A stretch of 64,000 nucleotides of DNA from the NCBI GenBank assembly GCA_964020155.1, contig OZ026570.1:2789779-2853778 (forward strand). The letters are read 5' to 3'. Under the pieces are notes generated by a model. It ran no database searches, was not told the DNA's origin, and saw nothing but the letters and a program-made list of their open reading frames with translations. The position numbers and the translations under genes are program-made. Below, one piece after another: positions 33,560 to 59,786 of the stretch. Each line of letters opens with the position of its first letter. Positions within the stretch are counted from its first letter, which is position 1. This DNA is from Chondrilla cf. caribensis (Eukaryota > Porifera > Demospongiae > Chondrillida > Chondrillidae).

Positions 33560-35311
33560 ACGTGCATGTGTGCACACACACACACACTCCCATAGCTTTG
33601 AAATGCGTTTCTGTCACAGCATTATGCTACACTGAGTAAACAGTGTAAAATAGTTCAAGGCAGCTACTTCAACATTTGAGCTGCTACAGGGATCCCTGTG
33701 GCTGAGACACACATATGTCATCTTTGCTCTCCACTGTATCCAGGATAATCTAAAAGCCTGTGCTCCACCTACTACCCCAGTACCATCCACTGCTACTTTG
33801 AGTATGTCACCTACTCCAAGTCCATCCACCACTGCTTCTGGTCCATCTGTAGCTGACTCCACAGGTATGTGTAGTTACTGATTGCAAGAACCTAACCCTA
33901 ACACACCCCATTGACCTGGATGTGTGGGTGGGTGTGGTAAATGTGTCGCAGTCCTGAGTATTATTTACGATATTCATGCAATTTTTGGTGCAGTAGAGAT
34001 ATGCTTTATATATAATCTCTTATTGTCAAAGCTCTTTTAGGACAAAATTTTGATTTTGAACTTTGTATGGTGTTTGTGTTCAAAACTTTTATACATATAG
34101 GTAGGTACATACACATGCATGGATGAATATTATGTGCTTATCATGGCTTAAATGTACGTATACTGTATATATGTGGATGTCATTTCATGCAGGAAACGAA
34201 GGAGCCAGAACAGCATCGATCGTGTTGTTCTGTCTCTCGGGAGTGTCAGGAATTATTGCTGTGGTGTCAGCAGTAGTGGCTATTATCTTGTTCTGGAAGG
34301 GTAGCAAGAAAAAGAAAACAGAGGAGCTTCAGATGTCAGCGTAAGTGACACAGTCCAAGCGGTAAACACTAGACTGAGGCTAAAAGTGAAATTGGAAAAC
34401 TGTAATTTCTTAAGCAAAACTTTCAATTAGTAAAATATCGATTCAGATAATTTCAATTATCAAATAACACACACTGCAGAACATTATGGATTCATTGCAA
34501 ATAATCACTTTCTGTGGTTTACCTCATGTTGTTGAGACCTGGGTGACTCTTTTTTGCTATAAATTAAATAAATTGAAGCCCAGGCTGGCGCCCCCCACAT
34601 ATACTGAAATATACCTGGGTGACTCTTTTTTGCTATAAATTATAAGAAACAAGCTATAAGCTGACCAATTAAGTCTGTGATGAGTAACACCAAGATGAGG
34701 AAGTCAAAGACCTTAGGGATACCTTTCTTGCCAACAGCTACCCAACGAGACTGATCAACCATTGCCTCCAGAAGCCCTACAATGACGGGTACCCCAACAG
34801 TACCACAATTGAGGACACTAAAAGCCACTCCAAACTATATACTACAATTTCTGATAACATTACTGATTTTCTCAGATAGGGATATAAGCATGTATGTCCA
34901 GTGTAATGCAATACTTACGTCAAATTGTAAAATACTACAGAATATACTTATAATCAATACTTCAAGCATTCAAATTGGTGTCTACTCGAATTTATAATAC
35001 TGTTACATGTGCTTCAGGTATGCAATGACAGTAGTGCAAGTGAAGGTATAGCAGTTTGAACTAGGTATCAGTGTGATAGTATATTGAATACAGAGTGAAT
35101 CTGTATGTAATAGCTTGAATGCTGTTATGTGTTTGCCTGGAGGTTTGTGGTGTGCAGACCTACAAACTTTCAGTAAACTTCACTAAGTTTATTGGCTTTT
35201 ACAATAACTCAATGTTGATACTTTGTCATTCCATCTTCCTGATGCAGCTATAATCCTGGCTCTGATGTAGTTGCAACTGAAACTGTGGAGAAAACATATT
35301 ATGCAATGTAG
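19538..35311 (+). CDS. Leishmanolysin-like (M8) zinc metalloprotease with transmembrane anchor
   Basis: I join 21 exons, all phase-consistent, to a 712-residue protein: 19538-19645, 20447-20562, 21575-21605, 22231-22313, 22881-23004, 23703-23884, 24990-25089, 25766-25869, 26859-26967, 27599-27706, 27782-27861, 29043-29132, 30100-30289, 31320-31382, 32305-32344, 32454-32575, 33069-33143, 33337-33417, 33744-33864, 34193-34340, 35248-35311. Order: signal peptide (MWYLPSVLGVLAIIII), furin-like REKR in exon 2 that would release a short propeptide, RPVAGFTNIC, the zinc motif HEITH (25069-25083), the third zinc ligand in GGVHFEQR (exon 10), Cys-rich C-terminal region, Pro/Ser/Thr stalk (exon 19), one membrane helix (exon 20) and a basic tail KGSKKKKTEE. 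It should be an active ectoprotease. The anchor is a membrane helix, unlike the GPI anchor of Leishmania GP63. Confidence 0.9.
21079..21170. repeat. GT microsatellite
   Basis: A (GT)n tract with two GAGT interruptions lies in the second intron of the leishmanolysin-like gene, about 100 bp before a hammerhead-like motif. Confidence 0.95.
21270..21308 (+). ncRNA. Hammerhead ribozyme-like motif 1 (minimal stem III)
   Basis: Core CTGATGA (21275-21281) and GAAAC (21296-21300) flank a short stem II (GCCC/GGGT, loop GTGAT). The cleavage-type triplet GTT (21301-21303) follows directly, and stem I pairs TGTAC (21270-21274) with GTACA (21304-21308). Stem III is essentially absent, as reported for hammerheads in Penelope-like elements. 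One extra A in stem II departs from the ideal core. Activity is unknown. Confidence 0.6.
21985..22060 (-). mobile_element. Dispersed AATTCGAGT-palindrome repeat, copy 2
   Basis: The reverse complement matches the core at 17398 (AATTCGAATTC ... TGGCTGCCGCCCCACACTC ... AATTACTTGG). It lies in intron 3 of the leishmanolysin-like gene. Confidence 0.55.
23225..23525. repeat. Degenerate minisatellite, TAGCAGCCACCTGTC-like unit
   Basis: Repeats of CCATAGCAGCCACCTGTCTA-like units with variable length fill about 300 bp of an intron of the protease gene. Confidence 0.75.
25069..25083 (+). other. HEITH catalytic zinc motif
   Basis: CAC GAA ATC ACC CAT encodes His-Glu-Ile-Thr-His, the HExxH motif of M8 metallopeptidases: two zinc ligands and the general base Glu. 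The motif sits near the end of exon 7, and the next exon continues ALVFSKVLY. Confidence 0.95.
26393..26480 (+). repeat. 85-bp direct repeat, partner at 26678-26765
   Basis: A block beginning GTTTAATGAATTTGTGGAAC and ending TCCTTCATTATG is repeated 285 bp downstream. A pogo-like MITE lies between the copies. Confidence 0.75.
26477..26654. mobile_element. Pogo/Tigger-like MITE with TTAATCCGCC ends
   Basis: It begins TACAGTGAATTTGTGTTAAT and ends ATTAACGAGTATTCACTGTA, inverted partners with a TA at each end. It is 178 bp and non-coding. Confidence 0.7.
27150..27228. repeat. GT microsatellite
   Basis: A (GT)n tract with a central GCGCGCGCG run lies in an intron of the leishmanolysin-like gene. 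Confidence 0.95.
28296..28437. mobile_element. Palindromic hairpin element with shared GC apex
   Basis: The arms AATAACTAAAGTACCTC and GAGGTACTTTAGCTATT pair over about 60 bp each. The apex near 28356-28376 contains CTCGGCCTTCGCCCTCGGT. The stem is unrelated to the 2467 and 6945 hairpins but the apex is similar. Confidence 0.8.
29245..29462. mobile_element. MITE with ACCATATAGTGGGAA ends
   Basis: Its ends (ACCATATAGTGGGAAG and CCATATGGTA) and its interior CAAATTT/GCAAATGTTTTGTCCCGCG resemble the element at 14791-14962. It lies in the intron after exon 12 of the protease gene. Confidence 0.55.
30401..30516. mobile_element. Palindromic hairpin element with shared GC apex
   Basis: ATATCACCTT (30401) and AAGGTGATAT (30507-30516) start a long imperfect foldback whose apex reads TGAGGGCAAAGCCGAAG. 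It lies in an intron of the leishmanolysin-like gene. Confidence 0.75.
30840..30975 (-). mobile_element. Dispersed AATTCGAGT-palindrome repeat, copy 3
   Basis: The reverse complement of 30913-30970 matches the 17398 core: TTTGAGTTGAAAACTCGAGG, GGCTGCCACACCCCGCAC, then TTGAATTACTTGGG. Confidence 0.65.
32577..32674. repeat. GT microsatellite starting at a splice donor
   Basis: The tract begins at the donor of protease exon 16 (GAG|GTGTGTGT), so the splice site is itself a repeat unit. Confidence 0.9.
33482..33560. repeat. GT microsatellite
   Basis: A (GT)n tract lies about 65 bp after protease exon 18, in the intron before the Pro/Ser/Thr stalk exon. Confidence 0.95.
34562..34845. repeat. 284-bp direct repeat, copy 1 (inside last intron of protease gene)
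   Basis: The block starting AATTAAATAAATTGAAGCCC and ending CAAACTATATACTAC recurs at 35612-35895 without any difference that I could find, exactly 1050 bp away. On the - strand it carries a 62-residue open frame (34640-34828) rich in hydrophobic residues, identical in both copies; I do not recognise it. Part of the unit (CCTGGGTGACTCTTTTTT and following) also occurs immediately to the left, at about 34537-34566. Confidence 0.9.
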
Positions 35312-35368
35312 TTACTATAGGAAGTCAACTGGTGATGTAGTCACTATGTTATAGGTATTTTCTTTCCA

Positions 35369-35374
35369 AATAAA
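35369..35374 (+). promoter_or_regulatory. Polyadenylation signal of the leishmanolysin-like gene
   Basis: AATAAA lies 57 bp after the TAG stop at 35309-35311 and upstream of the second 284-bp repeat, so it is a reasonable poly(A) signal. Confidence 0.6.
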
Positions 35375-35611
35375 CACATTTTGTATAGATGATAACAAAA
35401 TAGGAGTAGATATTATAAGTATATCAACTGTTGTTATTTTCGAGTTACAAACTTAGTGATTCAACAAGGTGTTATAGTGTGTATTTATTCATAATAATAT
35501 TATGGATGAGTTGTCATTGAATCCTTGAATGATTACAGTTGTAAGCTGAAGATGAAGGTGTGGATATGAAACTACACCTAGTAGTTATCAGCAACAATAT
35601 ATATTATAGCC

Positions 35612-35895
35612 AATTAAATAAATTGAAGCCCAGGCTGGCGCCCCCCACATATACTGAAATATACCTGGGTGACTCTTTTTTGCTATAAATTATAAGAAAC
35701 AAGCTATAAGCTGACCAATTAAGTCTGTGATGAGTAACACCAAGATGAGGAAGTCAAAGACCTTAGGGATACCTTTCTTGCCAACAGCTACCCAACGAGA
35801 CTGATCAACCATTGCCTCCAGAAGCCCTACAATGACGGGTACCCCAACAGTACCACAATTGAGGACACTAAAAGCCACTCCAAACTATATACTAC
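35612..35895. repeat. 284-bp direct repeat, copy 2 (abutting retroelement remnant)
   Basis: It appears identical to 34562-34845. Its right edge is directly followed by the reverse-transcriptase tail of a Penelope-like element (LPYIKGLSEE), so the repeat could be a terminal repeat or a target captured by that element. Confidence 0.9.
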
Positions 35896-36378
35896 TTCCA
35901 TACATCAAGGGCCTCTCAGAGGAAATCCAGAGAATTTTGAAGATATGCAAACGTCTGAACATCAGAACTGTCTTCAAGTCATACAACACCATCAGAAACT
36001 CCACAGTCTGAGTAAAGACCCCCACCCCAGATCTCAAGAAGAAAGGAGTAGTGTACATATGAGATCCCATGTAGAGATCGTGACAAACAATTCACATAGG
36101 AGAGTGGGAAGTCAGAGAACCTTGATGAAGAGAATGGCTGAGCACAAGCGGGCTGTGAAGAATGGGGATACCAACATTGGTATACCAGTCCATGCATGGG
36201 AGGCAAATCTCTATGTTGACTTGGAAGGTGCAAAGGTTAGGGAGATGGAACCACACACTTGGAAGAGAAAGGTCCTGGAGGACATTCACATCCAAACTGA
36301 AGAGAAGAACAGCATTCTAGACATGGGACTACAACTAAGCCACGTCTGGCACCCTTTCATGATTGAAGAACAATAATC
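35896..36378 (+). pseudogene. Penelope-like retroelement remnant: RT tail and GIY-YIG endonuclease
   Basis: Read in two frames, the segment encodes LPYIKGLSEEIQRILK ... LNIRTVFKSYNT ... VKTPTPDLKKKGVVYI, then MKRMAEHKRAVKNGD ... IPVHAWEANLYVD ... GLQLSHVWHPF. This is the end of the reverse transcriptase and the GIY-YIG endonuclease domain of Penelope-like elements. Several in-frame stops lie in the first part and a frameshift separates the two halves, so it is dead. The 5' end is truncated at the 284-bp repeat. Confidence 0.75.
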
Positions 36379-36465
36379 ATTTCCTGTTACATCACTTCCT
36401 GTTACATCATCTCTCACATTGTGTCATGCAGCTATAAGTGTGTGTTTTTGTGAAATTTGTGCATA

Positions 36466-36499
36466 CAGCTGATGAAGGTCTATAGACTGAAACGTCCTG
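36466..36499 (+). ncRNA. Hammerhead ribozyme-like motif 2, downstream of the Penelope-like remnant
   Basis: CTGATGA (36469-36475), stem II GGTC/GACT with loop TATA, GAAAC (36489-36493), triplet GTC (36494-36496), and stem I CAG (36466-36468) with CTG (36497-36499). It follows the endonuclease remnant by about 90 bp, where Penelope-like terminal repeats are known to carry minimal hammerheads. Stem I is only 3 bp and stem II has one unpaired base, so activity is uncertain. Confidence 0.65.
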
Positions 36500-38179
36500 A
36501 ATAATTATTGAATAATCAAGTTTTTCACCTGCTACAACAAGCTCACTAACTAAATACCATTGCTCTCATGTAGCAATGAGCATAATATACAGTATCACCG
36601 TAGACACTTGAGCTGGAAATTAAAGAGACACTCGACTAGAAACCTAGTATGGGTATCACAAATGAAGGAGTTTGAATGGAGAAATATGACATGTCGTTTA
36701 ATTTGTGCTGTTCTACGCTTGATGTGAAGAATTCCCTATATACTATGCCAAAGGTTTCAATTCAATTCAATTATATATATTATAGTTAATATAGTATCAT
36801 ATTATATGGTAGTATATATTATAGTATTATAGTTAGTATAATAGTAGTAGTATAATATGGTATAGATTGGATAATTGTGTAATCTTACACTAACACCGTA
36901 CCTATATGGTGGCCAAGAAGGGTCTGCTTGTGTAAGGTCAGCCGCCCTTGTGACAATACCTTGTACTATGATGCATCAGCATTTCCTTTGATGTACACGT
37001 GGTCAGGTGTTTCTATGTCCCAACTATCTCATTATTAATTATGTATTCATGGGGTGTATAACTTCTTTCTCAAGGTGTATAACTGACTCCGTTATACACC
37101 GCGTAATATTATTTTATCACTTATGAAAGAAATATTCAGCACAAGAATGATGAAAATTTTATTGTAATTTCAGTAATAAAGCAACAAACAGCACGATTAC
37201 ATTTATAGTAAATTATATATAAGAAAACATCTTACGCCTGACTTCTAAAATAAAATATGACAACCAGTAATTCAGTTCTATAGTCAGTTGATTGATGAGA
37301 GTAGATGGAACGTGATCTGAGTCTTCGGTGGAGAGACTTTGTCGATACTCAGCCCATTTGATCCATGCTACATTTGCCAAACCATTAGAATTAATTAGGT
37401 GTGTTTTTAGGGACTGTTTGCTTCCTCATAGCTGCAACTTATAATATTGAGAGACATCATTATCATCACTGGCAATATGTGACTATTATGGAGTTGTGAG
37501 GTGACAATAAAATTACATTATTTTTGTTGGTCTCCATGATCCAGGGACATAATAATATTATTTATTATTTGCACAGATCTTGTCCACATGCAGGATCACC
37601 TACATGCTTTCCTATGGACGGTCACATACTGTATTATATAAAATTTTTGTATTATTACAATCATAGTACTATATATGCCATGTTTTTAATGTAGAAATTA
37701 AGTATAATAACATTGTGCAACTCACTTGTTTGTGTGTGTTCCTAAGTGTGTATATAAATGTGTGTGTGTGTGTGGTGGACCTTTTAAGTTATATATAATA
37801 TAGTATTATACCAAATGCTATAATATAATTCATAAGTAGTTAGCATTTCTGTACACTTGTGTTGGTGGAAGAGTTTGCATATGAGGAAATGTGCCAGACT
37901 GTGCTGGTCAGGTCTTGTATAATTTCAGAATTCAATAATAATTGGTCTAGGCTATGCATATATACTGTTACCAGAATGTTTTGTGAACACATACATAATT
38001 TGAACCAAATAAATTATTTCAAAACTTGAATGGAATCAATAGCTATTGTTGTGGTTATTACCGATTCAGACAAATTAATATATATCTTGTGATCATATAA
38101 TAAAAAACTATAAAAATAGTTCTAAATCATTACTATTTGAAATTCCTATCATCTCATTATATGTCAAATATTATGGACC

Positions 38180-38962
38180 TCACAGTTTTATTCGTGAACT
38201 GTACATGGCCTCATAAAATGGTAGAGAATAGGAAATAATGTCCTGGACCTCTTTGGGATACTCCGATAGAGACACTGGTGAGGAGGATTTTGCTTTCTGC
38301 TTGAATCCAGAGGAGCCCATCACTGCACCATGCCATACATGATAATCAGTACATGTAGTCCAATCGGGAACAGGTCCTGGACTCCAGTTAACCATGTCTT
38401 CTTTAAAGGGAAGACCAGTAGCAGTGCAGTAGTACTTCATCATTTCCTTGGGGTTCTCCAGGAGATTATCTGCGTCAATAACTACAGGATTTGGGTCCAC
38501 CTTCTGTACTTTCTGGTACAAGTCATACAACGGACGGAATCCAGCTACCGACGTTGTTAAACTAGTAAGTAACCCATGGCTAGTATTTTTGAAAGCTTTG
38601 TACAATGAAACTACTGTCTTCTTTGGATCACGAATCAAAAAGGTGTGTTTGAAGGTCCGTTCTTTTATTACTTCGTCGCTATAATCTCCTTCTATGAAGA
38701 AAGCCATGTTCTTCGCAAACACCGCATCGTATTCATCATACTGAGTAGTTATTCTTTTTCCAATATTCTCATAAGTAGCCTCCGGGTCAATCCTGTCCGG
38801 ATAGGTATTCAAAAGAAAATCACCTTTTCTTTGTGGACCAAAATAGTAAGGGTCTTGATAGGGCTCGTGCAAGACTTTAACATTCTCCAATTCTCTAACG
38901 GATCGCTCAAAAGCTGTAGATAAGCCTCGAGGTACCGACCATAGGAAGATTTGCTTCTTCAT
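38180..38962 (-). CDS. Sulfotransferase-like P-loop protein C (single exon)
   Basis: This 260-residue paralogue of A and B lies 22 kb away, just downstream of the large helicase gene. The loop is WSVPRGLSTAFERS (Arg kept, Ser to Gly), and the 3'-phosphate site reads FLIRDPKKTVVSLY. I chose the ATG at 38962 because it aligns with the other two copies; an in-frame ATG at 39049 would add 29 residues of unrelated sequence. The C-terminal part is almost identical to A and B. The intervening unrelated genes suggest duplicative transposition or rearrangement after tandem duplication. Confidence 0.85.
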   Translation of the reverse strand: MKKQIFLWSVPRGLSTAFERSVRELENVKVLHEPYQDPYYFGPQRKGDFLLNTYPDRIDPEATYENIGKRITTQYDEYDAVFAKNMAFFIEGDYSDEVIKERTFKHTFLIRDPKKTVVSLYKAFKNTSHGLLTSLTTSVAGFRPLYDLYQKVQKVDPNPVVIDADNLLENPKEMMKYYCTATGLPFKEDMVNWSPGPVPDWTTCTDYHVWHGAVMGSSGFKQKAKSSSPVSLSEYPKEVQDIISYSLPFYEAMYSSRIKL

Positions 38963-39275
38963 AGCTTCGAATTTTGTAATACGAGAGGAATCAACAATCC
39001 GAACGCAGGCCGTGCCAAGAACACGCACGTACACGGTAAACGTGAACATAGTTTACGTACACACGTGCGTTAGAAACGCACACGCGTGCAATTAACGATA
39101 ATACATCAGTCAAACTAGTTTGCGAAACTGGAGGTAAATTTTGTCAAGATGCAAAACATAAACTAGTTCTAAAAAGTACAAAGTAGTGTTGTATGTAATT
39201 CAAAATATCTGCACACACAAGTAAACACCACATATTACAGATAGTTTTACGTTAGGGCATTAAAATATTGTAAGC

Positions 39276-39281
39276 TTTATT
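39276..39281 (-). promoter_or_regulatory. Polyadenylation signal of the HELZ2-like gene
   Basis: TTTATT on the + strand is AATAAA on the coding strand, 22 bases past the stop codon at 39303-39305. It supports the view that the protein really ends after half of the second helicase core. Confidence 0.6.
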
Positions 39282-39302
39282 AGCTAGCTACATAGCTGGT
39301 TC

Positions 39303-56775
<17,473 letters not shown>

Positions 56776-57205
56776 TGCACCTGGTCGATGTCTGCAATGT
56801 TACAAGATCAATGTATTGAAGAAAACAGTCAGTTAATGGTATGTATAGCCAACCTCACATACAATGTAGCTGATACTTCAGGGACTATGGGATTCACTGT
56901 ACTATTGCAGAATACTCTAACATCTTGAGAATGAATGTCTTCAATGTCAAAAGCTTCAAAAATTTAATATTTCAAAAATTATGTCCATATAGGGTAGCGG
57001 AGCCATATCCCCGACACCTAATGGTTCAAAGTAAATAGCCTCGGATACAGAGCATATTGAAATTGAATGAAGGTGCGTTTGGATTGATCTTTTATTCCTT
57101 CATTCCAACATATTCTGTACTTCGCAGAAATATCCTCTCTTTTTCTGCCGCCGAGTCATTCTATAGGACAGCGCTCTCGAAAGTATTTTAGAAGCTGCAA
57201 ATCAC

Positions 57206-57235
57206 AACTTAAAGGGGGGGGGGGGGGGGGAATGT
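57206..57235. repeat. G homopolymer run
   Basis: A run of 17 G on the + strand lies in the unresolved interval between the DEATH exon and exon 56721-56791. It could form a quadruplex or be a sequencing slip. Confidence 0.8.
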
Positions 57236-57995
57236 GCCAAATAAAAAAAATTATACAGTCTTGGCATACCCAGACAACGCCTTGAAGACCCTCTTGATCA
57301 GCATTACGAAGGTCAACATACGGAAGATGGTACTGACACGTTGAATGATTCCAAAGGCTGCTGCTACCTGCCCAAGGAACATTTTCCATCTACCACCATC
57401 ATTAGGGCCTTATTTGGATAGATCTTTCGTGTTAGCAGGTGCCATAATTTGCACATTCAACAAAGCTGCACCATTCGTTATTACTGTCCGACAATTGGTA
57501 TGAAAAAGTAGTTTGGGTATTCCCCTGTAGCTAGCCTCCTTTTGCTGGTGTAGGTTTTTAAGTACTTAAAAACTGATGCTGGTGATTTGATGTTAAAAAT
57601 AGCATTTACCGCAAATTAATTGGTCACTCTACGCCTATTTGGCAGGTCAAAGAAATAATTATTATGCATATTTCTTAGCTTCGCCTCTTCGCCTCGCTCC
57701 AATTCGTATTGCGCAATAAAATATGACCATTGCGTCATCTCCTCGATTGGTGTACAGAATACCAGCGCTCTTCGCAGGACGACTGTATTCATTTGAATTA
57801 AGATAGTTCAAGTTTCCACCAAGTATGTTATAACTTTGAAAACTTGGACTGTTCGTTTTTTTTACCGAACATATTCTAGAAAGTGTCCGACTAATGGCAT
57901 TGTCCAGGATATGGCATACCTACCCTACGTAGGTATAGGCTACGGGTCACGAAGTTAATATCAAGAGTTGGGTATGCATATGGCCTGGTACATAC

Positions 57996-59786
57996 CATAC
58001 AATTGCAGTACGCATGTTATGAACCTTAATGAAGTCGTTCTCAGCTTCTTCTCGAGATCATTGGCACAGGACGACAAATTTGCCTCCCTTAGTGCCTCAA
58101 ATAACGTCTCGTAAGAAACGGGTTCTTCCGACCCGGTATTTCCTTTGAACCAGAAGACCAATCCTTCAAAACAGGCGTTGACGGTATTACCATTATACTT
58201 GCTATAATACCCCAAGATAACGTCCAGGTCAACGCCAAGATTTGTCAACAAGCTTCTCCAATTCTCGCCAGCTCTCTTCGATATCCAGTCTAGCTCCTTC
58301 TGTGTTGGTTTACTAGTACTGGAGGTATTATCTAAATTCAATAAGTAAATAAAGCGAAAGCAATAAAATCACTACGCATATACATGCAATGATCGATTTT
58401 AATATAACCGACCTGTTGATATTTTGGAAGCCATTTATATTTTCAAATATTGGATGTCCTCGTTTCAAATTCAACCATAGATACAATTTGATTCGGAATG
58501 AGAGTAACTATATATACACAAAGCTTTTAAGATGTGTATTTAATTTTGTGCTTACAATTTTTGTGATGACATTGTGTGTTTACATTTTTTTCCGCACCGA
58601 TCATTATTCAAATCAAGGAACAATGATGTACAAAATAAACCAAAACCAAAGCCTAGGACACAGGGTTGAAAGCAACTGACAAATAATGTCATTCATGCCG
58701 TCCCTGGCAAGGCGGGGGCGAAAAATATCCCCATTGGCGAACTTGTTCTTAAAGACTAGTTAACATGCTATTCATTAACATTCTATACACATGATATGCA
58801 GGGATACAATTATTACAAAAGTATGTACTAGCTAGCATTGTAAATTCAAACACTTGCAATTGCATTCAGTACCTACAGAGTGAGACAGAACTTTGCTTTA
58901 CAAACATCTGCAACAAAATAAACAAACCTGTCAGTATACAAAAGAATCTTTTGCATATTAATAATTTAGTTGCTTCCCAGACCCTACTAAACATGTATTA
59001 AACACAAACACATCAAACACACACACAAAGACACGTGTGCACACACGTACACATTAACCTAGTATTCACACACAAACAAACACACATGTTCGTACACTTG
59101 TACTATGAAGAACTCGAAACGAATATTCACTGCTAACCTTCATCATCCAAAAATGCTGTTACAGATGAATTGAAATGATGAATGACAGAAGACTCTGCCT
59201 GTGTAATAACATGGAAATATTTTAGTCCACACATATTATAACATGAAACAAAGCAAAAGACAACAGAGAAAAATGCCATTTAAAAGTGAAAGCATTGAAT
59301 GTTAATATTAACAAGGCTGTAGTTATCACATCAGACTGAGGTCAATTTCCGGATCAAACTCACTGATATAAGGACAAAATGACTGAGTGACTATCTTGAA
59401 CGATTAATACGGCCAAAAACACAGCATGCAAAGGCACAACTTACATTAGTCTCTGTCTCTTCCTCAGTTTCCAAAAGGCTAGCTAAGACCTTGTGCTTGC
59501 GAAATGCTACTGAGTCATCGTTCTTCAGAACCTCAACAAACCTATCAAACCTTTCCGAGTCAAAATGTCCATACAAATCGTCCAAAAGAATCACAGAAGC
59601 ATCGTGACTATTGGACAGCTTTCTGATCCTTTGTTTAAGTTCAAAATCAATGATTTTCTTTGAAAATAGTTCGTTTAAAATGTCACGGATGCTTAAGTCT
59701 ATTGCAAGCGTGTCATAATGTTCTTGCAGCAGATCAGTACACTTCTCTTCTCGAGCTCGCAGTTGTAACACCTGCTGATAAGCCAT
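57996..59786 (-). CDS. CARD B and DEATH-domain exons, probable N-terminus of the HELZ2-like protein
   Basis: Three exons join in phase: 59786-59445 (CARD B, starting at the ATG of MAYQQVLQLRAREEKC; the exon itself reaches an acceptor at 59791), 59198-59138 (AESSVIHHFNSSVTAFLDDE) and 58331-57996 or 58331-58025 (DEATH domain). The DEATH domain reads KPTQKELDWISKRAGENW, LLTNLGVDLDVILGYY, YETLFEALREANLSSC, DLEKKL. Ending at 58025 (weak GTTCAT donor) would join in phase to the exon at 56791 and make one protein of about 3190 residues. Ending at 57996 (better GTATGT donor) would not join directly. So this is either the N-terminus of the big protein or a separate short CARD-DEATH adaptor. Confidence 0.6.

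Larger units (their letters stand above)
35312..38179. other. Intergenic region after the leishmanolysin-like gene
   Basis: It holds the second 284-bp repeat, the Penelope-like remnant with a hammerhead-like motif (35896-36499), AT-rich sequence with TATA runs (36770-36860), and a small perfect hairpin (GGTGTATAAC/GTTATACACC, about 37073-37100). From 36520 to 38179 I see no gene. Confidence 0.6.

Noticed and set aside
35945..36376. Intact 143-residue gene
   Set aside because: Only the second part matches a GIY-YIG endonuclease; the first part is out of frame with the reverse-transcriptase tail, and the true frame has several stops. It is a retroelement relic.
57269..57389. Possible extra exon between the DEATH domain and exon 56721-56791 (frame with SSSLWNHSTCQYHLPYVDL)
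   Set aside because: Candidate donors either give the wrong phase or create a TGA at the junction with the next exon, and the sequence resembles no known domain.
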